Shown one piece after another: positions 56,606 to 64,000 of a stretch of 64,000 nucleotides of DNA (within the stretch, counting starts at the first letter, position 1; every line of letters begins with the position of its first letter). A model generated the notes under the pieces. It saw only the letters and a list, made by a program, of their open reading frames with translations. It was not told the DNA's origin and did no database searches. This DNA comes from DATARR01 sp044868005 (GTDB lineage Bacteria; Acidobacteriota; Thermoanaerobaculia; Multivoradales; UBA5704). The position numbers and the translations under genes were made by a program. The stretch spans positions 1 through 64,000 of the forward strand of contig JBIOVX010000277.1 in assembly GCA_044868005.1 (NCBI GenBank), written 5' to 3'.

Positions 56606-56955
56606 GCCGCCGTACCGACCGCGTGAGCGACCTGCTGCGGGCCGAACTCGCCGACCTGCTGCTGCGGGACGTGCACGATCCGCGGGTGAAGCTGGCTTCG
56701 GTCACCGAGGTGGCGGTGACGCCGGACCTCCGCCGGGCCGTGGTGAAGGTCTCGGTCCTGGGGGACGACCGGCAGCGCCAGGAGACCATCGAGGGGCTCC
56801 GTCATGCCCGTGGGTTCCTGCGCACCGAGCTGGCCCACCGTCTCCGGCTGCGGTCGAGCCCGGAACTCGTCTTCGAGCTCGACCGGGGCGCCGAGCTCAG
56901 TCAACAGATGTCTGACTTACTGGAGAGCCTCCATGGGCGGGATGAAAGCTCCTGA
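56602..56955 (+). CDS. rbfA: Ribosome-binding factor A
   Basis: A 117-aa RbfA with the KH-like fold: RVSDLLRAELADLLLRDVHDPRV, VSVLGDDRQRQETIEGL and ELAHRLRLRSSPELVFELDRG. It helps mature the 16S 5' end in cold and growth. Overlaps both DUF503 and the next gene. Confidence 0.93.
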   Translation: MSRRTDRVSDLLRAELADLLLRDVHDPRVKLASVTEVAVTPDLRRAVVKVSVLGDDRQRQETIEGLRHARGFLRTELAHRLRLRSSPELVFELDRGAELSQQMSDLLESLHGRDESS

Positions 56956-57910
56956 GGACCTGCTGCGGAAAATCCGCCAGGGCAACCGTTTCCTGCTGAC
57001 CAGCCACGTCAATCCGGACGGCGACGCGATCGGCTCCGAGCTGGGATTGGCGCGCCTGCTGCGCCGGCTCGGCAAGGGGGCCGTGGTGTGGAACCACGAC
57101 GCCACGCCGACGCTCTACCGGCCGCTGCCGGGCAGCGAGCGTATTCACGTCGGCGAGGAGCCGCCCGCCGGCTTTCCGGACGTCTTCGACTCGATCATCG
57201 TCCTGGAGTGCCCGAGCCCCGACCGCACCGGCCTCGAGAAGCACCTCTCGGAGCGGCCGGTGATCAACATCGACCACCACCTGGGCAACCAGTGCTACGG
57301 CGCCGTCAACTGGGTGGACTCCGCGGCGCCCGCCGTGGGCGAGATGGTCTTCCGCCTCGCCCAGGGGCTCAAGGTCGCGCTCGAGCCGGAGGTGGCGAGC
57401 TGCCTCTACCTGACCCTGGTGACCGACACCGGAGGTTTCCGCTTCTCCAACGCCACTCCCGCCGCCTTCGAGGCCGCCGCCGCCCTAGTGCGCGAGGGGG
57501 CCCACCCCGAGCAGGTCTCGCAGTGGCTCTACGAGAGCCAGCCGCTCGCCGTGGTGCGCTTGCTCGGCGAGATGCTCCAGACCCTGCAGATCCACGAGAA
57601 CGGCCGGGTGGCCACCGGCCGGCTCACGCGCGAGATGTTCGAGCGCGTCGGAGCTTCCCCGGGAGACTCCGAAGGGCTGATCGATCACCTGCGCTCGATC
57701 GCCGGTGTGGACGCCGTGGCGCTGATCCGCGAGCGCGAGGACGGCTCCCACAAGGTGTCGCTGCGCAGCCGCGGCGAGGTGGACGTGGAGAAGATCGCCC
57801 GCCATCATGGCGGCGGCGGCCACCGCAACGCCGCCGGTTTCACCCTCGAAGGTGACGGCGAGGAGAACCGCCGGCGGGTGGCGGAGGCGCTGGGAGCGGC
57901 GCTCGGCTGA
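56933..57910 (+). CDS. NrnA-like DHH phosphoesterase (nanoRNase / pAp phosphatase)
   Basis: A 325-aa DHH/DHHA1 protein. TSHVNPDGDAIGSELG, the DHH motif NIDHHLGN, LVTDTGGFRFSN and the DHHA1 motif HHGGGGHRNAAGF are present. Members degrade very short RNAs and pAp or cyclic dinucleotide products. ATG 56933 (or 56942) follows GGAGAG and overlaps rbfA. Bacterial rbfA-nrnA-truB order is common. Confidence 0.9.
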   Translation: MGGMKAPEDLLRKIRQGNRFLLTSHVNPDGDAIGSELGLARLLRRLGKGAVVWNHDATPTLYRPLPGSERIHVGEEPPAGFPDVFDSIIVLECPSPDRTGLEKHLSERPVINIDHHLGNQCYGAVNWVDSAAPAVGEMVFRLAQGLKVALEPEVASCLYLTLVTDTGGFRFSNATPAAFEAAAALVREGAHPEQVSQWLYESQPLAVVRLLGEMLQTLQIHENGRVATGRLTREMFERVGASPGDSEGLIDHLRSIAGVDAVALIREREDGSHKVSLRSRGEVDVEKIARHHGGGGHRNAAGFTLEGDGEENRRRVAEALGAALG

Positions 57911-57932
57911 GGGCGGCCGGATCGGGATCAAG

Positions 57933-58850
57933 ATGAAGGACGGACTGCTGTTGATCGACAAGGCTCCGGGCTACACCTCGCACGACGCCGTGCAGCGGGT
58001 GCGCCGGGCGCTCAAGCAGAAGAAGATCGGCCACTGCGGCACCCTGGATCCGGACGCCACGGGGCTCCTGCTGCTGACCCTGGGCACGGCAACCCGTCTG
58101 ACGCGGTTCCTCATCCGCGCGCCCAAGGTGTACGAAGGGGTGGTCCGCTTCGGCGTCGCGACGGACACCTACGATGCCTCCGGGCGCGTGGTCGGGGAGG
58201 CGCCGGCCGGCGCCGTGGCGGCTCTCAGCCCGGATGCGGTGGCCGCGGCGATGCGCGGGTTCGAAGGCGAGATCCGCCAGCAGCCGCCCGCCTACTCCGC
58301 CAAGAAGGTCCAGGGCGTCAAGTTCTACGAGCTGGCGCGCCGCGGCGAGGAGGTCCCGGAAGAGCCCAAGGAGGTCACCGTCTACGAATTCGTACCCCTC
58401 GGGGAGATCGAAGAGGATCGGCTGCGCTTCCGGCTCTCCTGCTCCTCGGGGACGTACGCCCGCGGCCTGGCCCACGACCTGGGGGCCGCGCTAGGGGTCG
58501 GCGCGCACCTCGCCGAGCTGCGGCGGACGCGCATCGGCACCTTCCGGGTGGATGACGCCCTGCCGATCTCGGCGCTGGAGGAGCGCGTCGAGTCCGGCGA
58601 GGCGGCGGGTCCGGCATGGATTCCCTTCGACCAGATCCCGCTTCCCTTCGGCGAGGTCACGGCGGATCCGCAGCAGGAGAACCGCATCAGCCACGGGCAG
58701 ACCGTGCTGGTGCGGGAGCTGGCGGGCGAGGAGGGGGACTGGGTCAAGCTGGTCAACCGCCGGCGGGAGTTCATCGCCGTCGGCACCGTCGTCGAGAGGA
58801 TCGGCAGCGCCGGGGTCGGCGTCGTCCAGCCCCGGGTGGTGTTCCGATAA
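57933..58850 (+). CDS. truB: tRNA pseudouridine(55) synthase
   Basis: A 305-aa TruB. GLLLIDKAPGYTSHDAV and the catalytic-Asp motif GHCGTLDPDATGLL are seen, with QQPPAYSAKKVQG and CSSGTYARGLAHDLG. It forms pseudouridine 55 in the tRNA T-loop. A PUA-like C-terminal domain follows. Twenty-two bp after the nrnA-like stop. Confidence 0.94.
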   Translation: MKDGLLLIDKAPGYTSHDAVQRVRRALKQKKIGHCGTLDPDATGLLLLTLGTATRLTRFLIRAPKVYEGVVRFGVATDTYDASGRVVGEAPAGAVAALSPDAVAAAMRGFEGEIRQQPPAYSAKKVQGVKFYELARRGEEVPEEPKEVTVYEFVPLGEIEEDRLRFRLSCSSGTYARGLAHDLGAALGVGAHLAELRRTRIGTFRVDDALPISALEERVESGEAAGPAWIPFDQIPLPFGEVTADPQQENRISHGQTVLVRELAGEEGDWVKLVNRRREFIAVGTVVERIGSAGVGVVQPRVVFR

Positions 58851-58870
58851 CTGAATCCCCAGGCGGCTTG

Positions 58871-58879
58871 TGCTACAAT
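58871..58879 (+). promoter_or_regulatory. Extended -10 promoter of rpsO (TGCTACAAT)
   Basis: TGC immediately before TACAAT (58874-58879) makes an extended -10; the -35 region is weak. The expected start is about 58886, leaving a short leader with the strong AAGGAGGAG ribosome-binding site (58899-58907). Confidence 0.5.
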
Positions 58880-58914
58880 GCACAACCGGAAAGAAAGGTA
58901 AGGAGGAGTTTGCT

Positions 58915-59184
58915 TTGGCGCAAACCAGTGACGTGAAAGAAAAAATCATTAACGACTACCGGACGCATGAGAATGACACCGGGTCTCCGGAGGTGCAGGT
59001 CGCACTCCTGACTTCTCGTATCACCGAGCTGACGGAGCACTTCAAGACCCACACCAAGGATCACCACAGCCGCCGCGGCCTCTTGAAGCTGGTGGGCCGC
59101 CGCCGCCGCCTGCTCGATTATCTCAAGGGGAAGGACCTCGAGCGTTACCGCACGACCATCGAGCGCCTCGGGCTCCGCAAGTAA
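58915..59184 (+). CDS. rpsO: 30S ribosomal protein S15
   Basis: An 89-aa S15, the exact usual length: HENDTGSPEVQVALLTSRI, HFKTHTKDHHSRRGLL and GRRRRLLDYLKGKD. The start is TTG 58915, 7 bp after AAGGAGGAG. S15 binds 16S rRNA early and in E. coli represses its own mRNA; the short leader might serve that here. pnp follows after 192 bp without a gene. Confidence 0.96.
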   Translation: MAQTSDVKEKIINDYRTHENDTGSPEVQVALLTSRITELTEHFKTHTKDHHSRRGLLKLVGRRRRLLDYLKGKDLERYRTTIERLGLRK

Positions 59185-59376
59185 CTCCCCCACCGACTGA
59201 ATCGGCAGGCAGCCGTCCCGAGGCCCCTTTTCATCGGGTCTCGGGACCCGCAGATCCTTCGGACCCTTCGCCTCTCCCGCCCCCCCGGGACTTTGGCGAC
59301 GCCCAGACGCGCGGGCCGGTCCGATACGTAGGCAGACGAGAGAAAAGCGAAAAACGAGAAAGAGAAAAGAAAACCC

Positions 59377-61647
59377 ATGAGGCAACGCAAAGAGATCGCC
59401 ATCGGCTCAGGGACCATGATCATCGAATCGGGTCACCTGGCCAAGCAGGCCAATGGCTCCTGCACCATCCGCTACGGCGACACCGTCGTGCTCGCCACCG
59501 CTTGTATGGAAGTCAAGAGCGGCATCGAGCGCGACTTCCTGCCGCTGACCGTCGACTATCGCGAGTACACCTATGCCGCCGGTCGCATTCCGGGCGGCTT
59601 CTTCAAGCGCGAAGGCCGGCCGACCGAGAAAGAGATCATCACTTCCCGCCTGATCGACCGTCCGATGCGTCCGCTGTTCCCCGACGGCTATAGGGCGGAT
59701 ACCCAGATCATCGCCTTCTGCCTCTCGGCCGACGGCGAGAACGATCCGGACATCCTGGCCATCAACGGCGCCTCGGTGGCGCTGGTGCTCTCCGACATCC
59801 CGTTCTACCACCCGGTAGGCGCGGTGCGGGTGGGCCTCGTAGACGGCCAGGTGGTGATGAACCCCGCCAACAGCGTGCGCGACGTCTCGGACCTCGACCT
59901 CGTCGTGGTCGGCACCGAAGAGGCGGTGGTGATGGTGGAGGCGGGAGCCAACCAGGTGTCCGAGGAGCTCCTCCTGGAGTGCATCTTCCGCGGCCACCAG
60001 GAGATCCAGAAGATCATCCGGGCGCAGCACGAGCTGTTCCGCGAGGGCAACCGCGAGAAGCCGATTTGGACGGCGCCCGAGCTCTATCCCGAGTCGCTCT
60101 ACGAGCAGGTCAAGGGCGACCTCTACGCGCCTTTGAAAGCCGCCCTCTTCACCAAGAAGAAGTTCGAGCGCAAGTCGGCGGTCAACGCCGTCGTCAAGCC
60201 CTACCTCGAGCAGATTCCCGAGGAAGAGGCACCGAGGAAGGCGCAGGTCAAGAAGATCGTCAGCCGTCTCGAGGAGGAGATCCTCCGCGAGGTGGTGCTC
60301 GACGAGCGCACCCGTTTCGACAACCGGCGGCTCGACGAGGTGCGGTCCATCGACGTGCAGGTGAGCCTGCTGCCGCGCACCCACGGCTCGGCGCTCTTCA
60401 CCCGCGGCGAGACGCAGGCCCTGGTCTCGGCGACGCTGGGCACCAAGCGCGACGCCCAGGTGATCGAGGAGTACGAGGGCGAGAGCGTGCAGAAGTTCAT
60501 GCTGCATTACAACTTCCCGCCCTTCTCCGTCGGCGAGGTGAAGTTCCTGCGTAGCCCCGGCCGGCGCGAGATCGGTCACGGCGTGCTGGCCCGCCGGGCT
60601 CTCCTGCCGGTGCTGCCGGCCGAGGACGAGTTCCCGTACACCATCCGCGTCGTCTCCGACATCCTGGAGTCGAACGGTTCCTCGTCCATGGCCTCGATCT
60701 GCGGCGGCTCGCTCGCCATGTTCGACGCCGGCGTGCCGCTGCTCTCGCCGGTGGCGGGCGTCGCCATGGGCCTCATCAAGGGCGACAACAACTTCGCCGT
60801 CCTCACCGACATCGCCGGCCAGGAAGATCACTACGGCGACATGGACTTCAAGGTGGCCGGTACCCGCGAGGGTGTGACCGCGCTGCAGATGGACATCAAG
60901 ATCACCGGCGTCACCCGCGAGATCATGAAGGTGGCCCTCGAGCAGGCGAAGGCCGGGCGCATGCACATCCTGGACGTCATGCAGCAGGCCATGCCCACGC
61001 CGCGCGTCGAGATGTCGAAGTTCGCGCCTCGGCTCTACACCGTGCAGATCCCGAAGGAGAAGATCCGCGACGTCATCGGACCCGGTGGCAAGACGATCCG
61101 CTCGATCATCGAGGAGACCGGCTGCGACATCGAGATCGAGGACGACGGCAAGGTCGTCATCGCCTCGCCGGACGAGCGCGCCGCCCGTCTCGCCATCCAG
61201 ATGATCGAGCACCTGACCGAGGTGCCCGAGATCGGCAAGGTCTACACCGGCCAGGTGCGGCGGGTCGAGGCGTACGGCGCCTTCGTCGAGATCATGCCGG
61301 GCACGGACGGCCTGCTGCACATCAGCGAGATCGCTCCCTACCGCGTGCGCGAGGTCACCGACGTGCTCAAGGAAGGCGACGAGGTCGCCGTTAAGGTGAT
61401 CAGCATCGACGAGCAGGGCAAGATTCGGCTGTCGCGCAAGGCGGTCATCATGGAGTCGCCGGACTACGATCCCGCGCAGTACGAGGGGATGGAGATGGCG
61501 ATGGCCGGAGGCGGCGGCGAGCGCGAGCGCAGCGGCGAGGGAGAGCGTGGTGGGCGCGGTGGCCGTGGCGGAGACCGGGGTGGTTTCCGTGGCGGACGCG
61601 GCGGCGATCGTGGCGGACGCGGCGGCGGGCGGAGCGGCGGGCGCTGA
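59377..61647 (+). CDS. pnp: Polyribonucleotide nucleotidyltransferase (PNPase)
   Basis: A 756-aa PNPase. Two RNase PH domains (about 1-220 and 310-540; GGSLAMFDAGVPL, TDIAGQEDHYGDMDFK), a KH domain with GPGGKTIRSII near 568 and S1 from about 622 (GQVRRVEAYGAFVEIMPG) are all seen. The tail (about 705-756) is rich in RGG/GGR repeats, longer than in E. coli. It degrades RNA 3' to 5' with phosphate. Confidence 0.96.
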   Translation: MRQRKEIAIGSGTMIIESGHLAKQANGSCTIRYGDTVVLATACMEVKSGIERDFLPLTVDYREYTYAAGRIPGGFFKREGRPTEKEIITSRLIDRPMRPLFPDGYRADTQIIAFCLSADGENDPDILAINGASVALVLSDIPFYHPVGAVRVGLVDGQVVMNPANSVRDVSDLDLVVVGTEEAVVMVEAGANQVSEELLLECIFRGHQEIQKIIRAQHELFREGNREKPIWTAPELYPESLYEQVKGDLYAPLKAALFTKKKFERKSAVNAVVKPYLEQIPEEEAPRKAQVKKIVSRLEEEILREVVLDERTRFDNRRLDEVRSIDVQVSLLPRTHGSALFTRGETQALVSATLGTKRDAQVIEEYEGESVQKFMLHYNFPPFSVGEVKFLRSPGRREIGHGVLARRALLPVLPAEDEFPYTIRVVSDILESNGSSSMASICGGSLAMFDAGVPLLSPVAGVAMGLIKGDNNFAVLTDIAGQEDHYGDMDFKVAGTREGVTALQMDIKITGVTREIMKVALEQAKAGRMHILDVMQQAMPTPRVEMSKFAPRLYTVQIPKEKIRDVIGPGGKTIRSIIEETGCDIEIEDDGKVVIASPDERAARLAIQMIEHLTEVPEIGKVYTGQVRRVEAYGAFVEIMPGTDGLLHISEIAPYRVREVTDVLKEGDEVAVKVISIDEQGKIRLSRKAVIMESPDYDPAQYEGMEMAMAGGGGERERSGEGERGGRGGRGGDRGGFRGGRGGDRGGRGGGRSGGR

Positions 61648-61671
61648 TAGGAACTGATCGGTATCCTATAA

Positions 61672-61698
61672 GGGCGGCCCCATGTGGCCGCCCTTTTT
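61672..61698 (+). terminator. Rho-independent terminator of pnp
   Basis: GGGCGGCC (61672-61679), loop CCATGT, GGCCGCCC (61686-61693), then TTTTT. Confidence 0.85.
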
Positions 61699-61712
61699 GC
61701 GTTCTATGGGGC

Positions 61713-61718
61713 TAGACT
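61713..61718 (+). promoter_or_regulatory. Candidate -10 (TAGACT) of the Nif3-like gene
   Basis: TAGACT ends 7 bp before ATG 61725, so the transcript would begin at the start codon. It follows the pnp terminator. No strong -35. Confidence 0.4.
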
Positions 61719-61724
61719 CTCAGC

Positions 61725-62483
61725 ATGCCTGTTCGCCTGCAAGATCTCATCTCTTATCTGGATCAATACCTGGACTCTCGTGGTCGGGACTACGGCCCCA
61801 ACGGTCTCCAGGTCGAAGGCAAGGAGGAGATCCACAAGATCGTCACCGGAGTCTCCTCCTGCCAGGAGCTGTTCGTCCGTGCCCGGGAAGCCGGAGCGGA
61901 CGCGGTCCTGGTCCACCACGGCCTGTTCTGGGAAGGGATGCCGCGCACGCTCACCGGCTTTCAACACCGCCGTGTGGCCGAGCTGATCCGTGGCGAGATG
62001 AGCTTGATCGCCTATCACCTCCCGTTGGACCGCCACGCGGAAGTGGGCAACAACGCCGTTGCCTGCCGCGAGATCGGATTGACCGATCTCGAGACCTTCG
62101 GTGACCACGACGGGTTACCGATCGGCTTCAGGGGACGTTTCCCCCAGTCGATTGCGCCCGCGGAACTGGTTGATCGCTGCCGCAGGATTTACGGCCAGGA
62201 ACCCTTCGCTTTCCTCGAAGGCCCGGACCCGGTCTCCACGTTAGGAATCATCAGCGGCGGCGCTCAGAGCGACGTCTACACCGCCATCGCCGAAGGCTTG
62301 GACGCCTATATCACCGGCGAGGTGAGCGAGTGGGTGATGAACGTAGCCCGCGAGGCGAAAATCCATTACCTTGCCGGCGGCCACTACGCGACGGAACGTT
62401 TAGGGGTTCGCGCCTTGGGTGAGCACTTGAAGGAGAGGTTCGGCATCGAGGTCGAGTTCATCGACGTGCCGAATCCGGTGTAG
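61725..62483 (+). CDS. Nif3-like dinuclear metal-centre protein (DUF34)
   Basis: A 252-aa Nif3/YbgI family protein. DYGPNGLQVEGKEEIHKIVTGV, VLVHHGLFWEGMP, YHLPLDRHAEVGNN and the C-terminal AGGHYATERLGV carry the metal ligands. Proteins of this family form rings, and a role as GTP cyclohydrolase-like or metal-insertion factor has been proposed but is not settled. Its 3' end overlaps that of the convergent tatD by 26 bp. Confidence 0.9.
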   Translation: MPVRLQDLISYLDQYLDSRGRDYGPNGLQVEGKEEIHKIVTGVSSCQELFVRAREAGADAVLVHHGLFWEGMPRTLTGFQHRRVAELIRGEMSLIAYHLPLDRHAEVGNNAVACREIGLTDLETFGDHDGLPIGFRGRFPQSIAPAELVDRCRRIYGQEPFAFLEGPDPVSTLGIISGGAQSDVYTAIAEGLDAYITGEVSEWVMNVAREAKIHYLAGGHYATERLGVRALGEHLKERFGIEVEFIDVPNPV

Positions 62484-63267
62484 CCGCCTTCCAGAAGATC
62501 TTGTAGAAATTTTCCCCCGTCCGCCGGCAGACCTCCTCGTAGCTCTCCCCCGTCTCCTGAGCCAGCCGCTGCGCGATCTCGACCACGTAGGCAGGGCGGT
62601 TCGGCTTGCCCCGATAAGGAATGGGCGCCAGGTAGGGAGTATCCGTCTCGACCAGACACCGGTCCAGCGGGAGGATCGGGATCACCTCGCGAACATTGTC
62701 CGCTTTCGGAAAAGTAATCATCCCGGACAAGCCTAGATAGAAACCGCGATCGATCAGCTCGCGGGCCATGGCGAGCCCGCCGGCGAAGGAATGGAAATCA
62801 GCGGTCAGATCCTGGAAGGCCTCTTCGCGGACGACCGCCAACATCTCGTCGTTGCTGTCGCGGTTGTGAACGACGACCGGCAGGCCCATGTCGATCGCCA
62901 ACGACCACTGCTCGCGCAGGACATGGAACTGGACTTCGCGCGGCGAGTGGTCGTAGTAGAAGTCGAGGCCACACTCCCCCACCGCCACGGCCTTGGGATC
63001 TGTTAGGAGTGCGCGGAGCCGATCCGCATCCCCTTCCTGCCAGGACGAGGCATCATGCGGATGGACGCCCAACGCGCACCAGACGTCCGGGTGACGGTGA
63101 CAGAAGGCGAGGATGTCCGCGGCCTGATCCAACCGGATTGCGGGGACAAGAAACCCTCGCACTCCCCGCCCTCGCGCCGCGTCGAGGGCGCGCTCGCGCT
63201 CCTCCGGCGGCAGGTTCTGGAGGTGACAGTGAGAATCGATCGGGCCGGAGAGGTCGGGCGCGCTCAC
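62458..63267 (-). CDS. tatD: TatD-family metal-dependent deoxyribonuclease
   Basis: A 269-aa TIM-barrel hydrolase. PIDSHCHLQNLP supplies the first metal ligands; GLDFYYDHSPREVQ, VVHNRDSND, FHSFAG and VETDTPYLAP follow in the usual order. TatD proteins are 3'-5' nucleases or quality-control enzymes. The start overlaps the metG stop by 4 bp. Confidence 0.92.
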   Translation of the reverse strand: MSAPDLSGPIDSHCHLQNLPPEERERALDAARGRGVRGFLVPAIRLDQAADILAFCHRHPDVWCALGVHPHDASSWQEGDADRLRALLTDPKAVAVGECGLDFYYDHSPREVQFHVLREQWSLAIDMGLPVVVHNRDSNDEMLAVVREEAFQDLTADFHSFAGGLAMARELIDRGFYLGLSGMITFPKADNVREVIPILPLDRCLVETDTPYLAPIPYRGKPNRPAYVVEIAQRLAQETGESYEEVCRRTGENFYKIFWKAATPDSARR

Positions 63268-64000
63268 TTGACGCGGGTGCCGTTGGGGACCGGAGCGTCC
63301 GGATGCAGCAACACCGGTTTGCCGTCCAGCGAGGCGGCGAGCACCATGCCGTTGGATTCGACGCCCATCAGTTTGGCTGGTTGGAGGTTCGCAACGACGA
63401 CGACCTGCTTGCCTACGAGATCCTCGGGTTTATAGGCGAGCGCGATGCCGGCGACGAGCTGGCGTGGCGAATTTTCCCCCAGGTCGACAACGAGCTTCAA
63501 CAGCTTGTTGGACTTCGGCACCGGCTCGGCGGCGGTAATCGTGGCCACCTTGAGCTCGGTCTGGAGGAACTGATCGATCGAGACGCGGGTCTTCTCCTCG
63601 ACGGCGGTCTCCATCCCCTCCTCCTTCCCGCCCTCGGCGAGGTAGGCCTCCTTGTCGATGCGCGGAAACAGTGGCACCGCCTCGGGCAGCTCGGCTCCCG
63701 TGGGCGTGCCGCCCCACGCCATGGCGTCGAGGCTGCTTGGCGGCGTCGCCGTGCCCACGGCGGCGAGCACCTGCGGCGCGATTCTCGGCATGAAGGGCAG
63801 GAGCCCGGTGGCGACGATCCGCGTCGCTTCGAGGCCATTCCACAAGATCCGGGAAAGCTTGTCCGTCGCGCCTTCGCTCTTGATCAGCTTCCACGGCTCG
63901 CGGGTAACCAGATACTGGTTCGCCTCGGCCAGCAGCCGCCAGAGGCTCTCAAGCGCCCGGTTGAACGCGAGATCCTCCATGGCCTTCCGGTAATCTTCCG
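63264..64000 (-). CDS. metG: Methionyl-tRNA synthetase, C-terminal part (runs off the window)
   Basis: The visible part is the anticodon-binding helical region (NRALESLWRLLAEANQYLVTREPWKLIK) and a C-terminal tRNA-binding OB domain of the EMAPII/Trbp111 type: IDQFLQTELKVATITAAE, NKLLKLVVDLGE and VVVANLQPAKLMGVESNGM. The N-terminal catalytic domain lies beyond 64000, and the frame is open to the edge. The ORF overlaps tatD by 4 bp, suggesting an operon. Confidence 0.9.
   Translation of the reverse strand, partial: EDYRKAMEDLAFNRALESLWRLLAEANQYLVTREPWKLIKSEGATDKLSRILWNGLEATRIVATGLLPFMPRIAPQVLAAVGTATPPSSLDAMAWGGTPTGAELPEAVPLFPRIDKEAYLAEGGKEEGMETAVEEKTRVSIDQFLQTELKVATITAAEPVPKSNKLLKLVVDLGENSPRQLVAGIALAYKPEDLVGKQVVVVANLQPAKLMGVESNGMVLAASLDGKPVLLHPDAPVPNGTRVK

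Noticed and set aside
59185..59376. Gene or RNA between rpsO and pnp
   Set aside because: No open frame with support and only a weak hairpin; probably leader or intergenic.

Overview
The window is a high-GC, densely coding bacterial chromosome segment. It carries a Gram-negative LPS-export gene set, a long-form ribosome hibernation factor, sigma-54 with NtrY/NtrX-like regulators, and a PadR regulator next to a very large MacB/FtsX permease that has an N-terminal prefix domain. That last pair is a hallmark of Acidobacteriota, so I infer that phylum, possibly the Thermoanaerobaculia. No rRNA, tRNA, CRISPR array or intact insertion sequence was seen.

Region 1 (1-6810) is accessory. A degenerate 42-bp tandem array (141-607) precedes a TIR-NB-ARC-WD40 protein of the STAND/NLR type. 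This gene is split by a frameshift exactly at a (CT)5 tract. It is followed by an overlapping small-ORF/nucleotidyltransferase pair, a broken second copy of the WD40 gene's 3' end, an MntA-HepT toxin-antitoxin pair and a short-chain dehydrogenase. A 0.8-kb gap with two fold-back repeat elements (6811-7595) closes it.

Region 2 (7596-22989) is core. It runs accA, recJ, then lptCA-like, lptB, rpoN, hpf, ptsN, hprK, rapZ, an EIIA-Man protein, HPr and enzyme I. After these come a cupin, a lipoprotein, miaB and a bifunctional-nuclease-family gene. The PTS proteins form a complete phosphorelay with no sugar permease in the window, which suggests a regulatory PTS tied to RpoN.

Region 3 (22990-38340) has parAB, then queD divergent from a single-polypeptide LptF-LptG. 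Next are a type II NADH dehydrogenase, a 1354-residue NtrY-like kinase overlapping hutU, and an RlmA-like methyltransferase transcribed divergently from hutU. A glycosyltransferase and a polysaccharide ABC exporter (Wzm/Wzt type) follow.

Region 4 (38341-51433) is mixed: small lipoproteins, an exported RidA overlapping a Tat-exported class V aminotransferase, a secreted protein, PadR plus the large permease, pyrE, an NtrX-like activator and DegP. It also holds repeat elements, a group II intron maturase remnant and two exported hypothetical proteins.

Region 5 (51434-64000) is translation and RNA metabolism: rimP, nusA, infB, a DUF503 gene, rbfA, nrnA-like, truB, rpsO and pnp, then a Nif3-like gene, tatD, and metG running off the right edge.

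Two signals recur. Several genes have a -10 hexamer placed so that transcription would start at or within a few bases of the start codon (leaderless mRNAs), and two divergent gene pairs share overlapping -10 elements. The strongest candidate for something new is the NLR-like gene with its dinucleotide tract, 14 near-identical WD40 blades that vary at surface positions, and a duplicated 3' tail.
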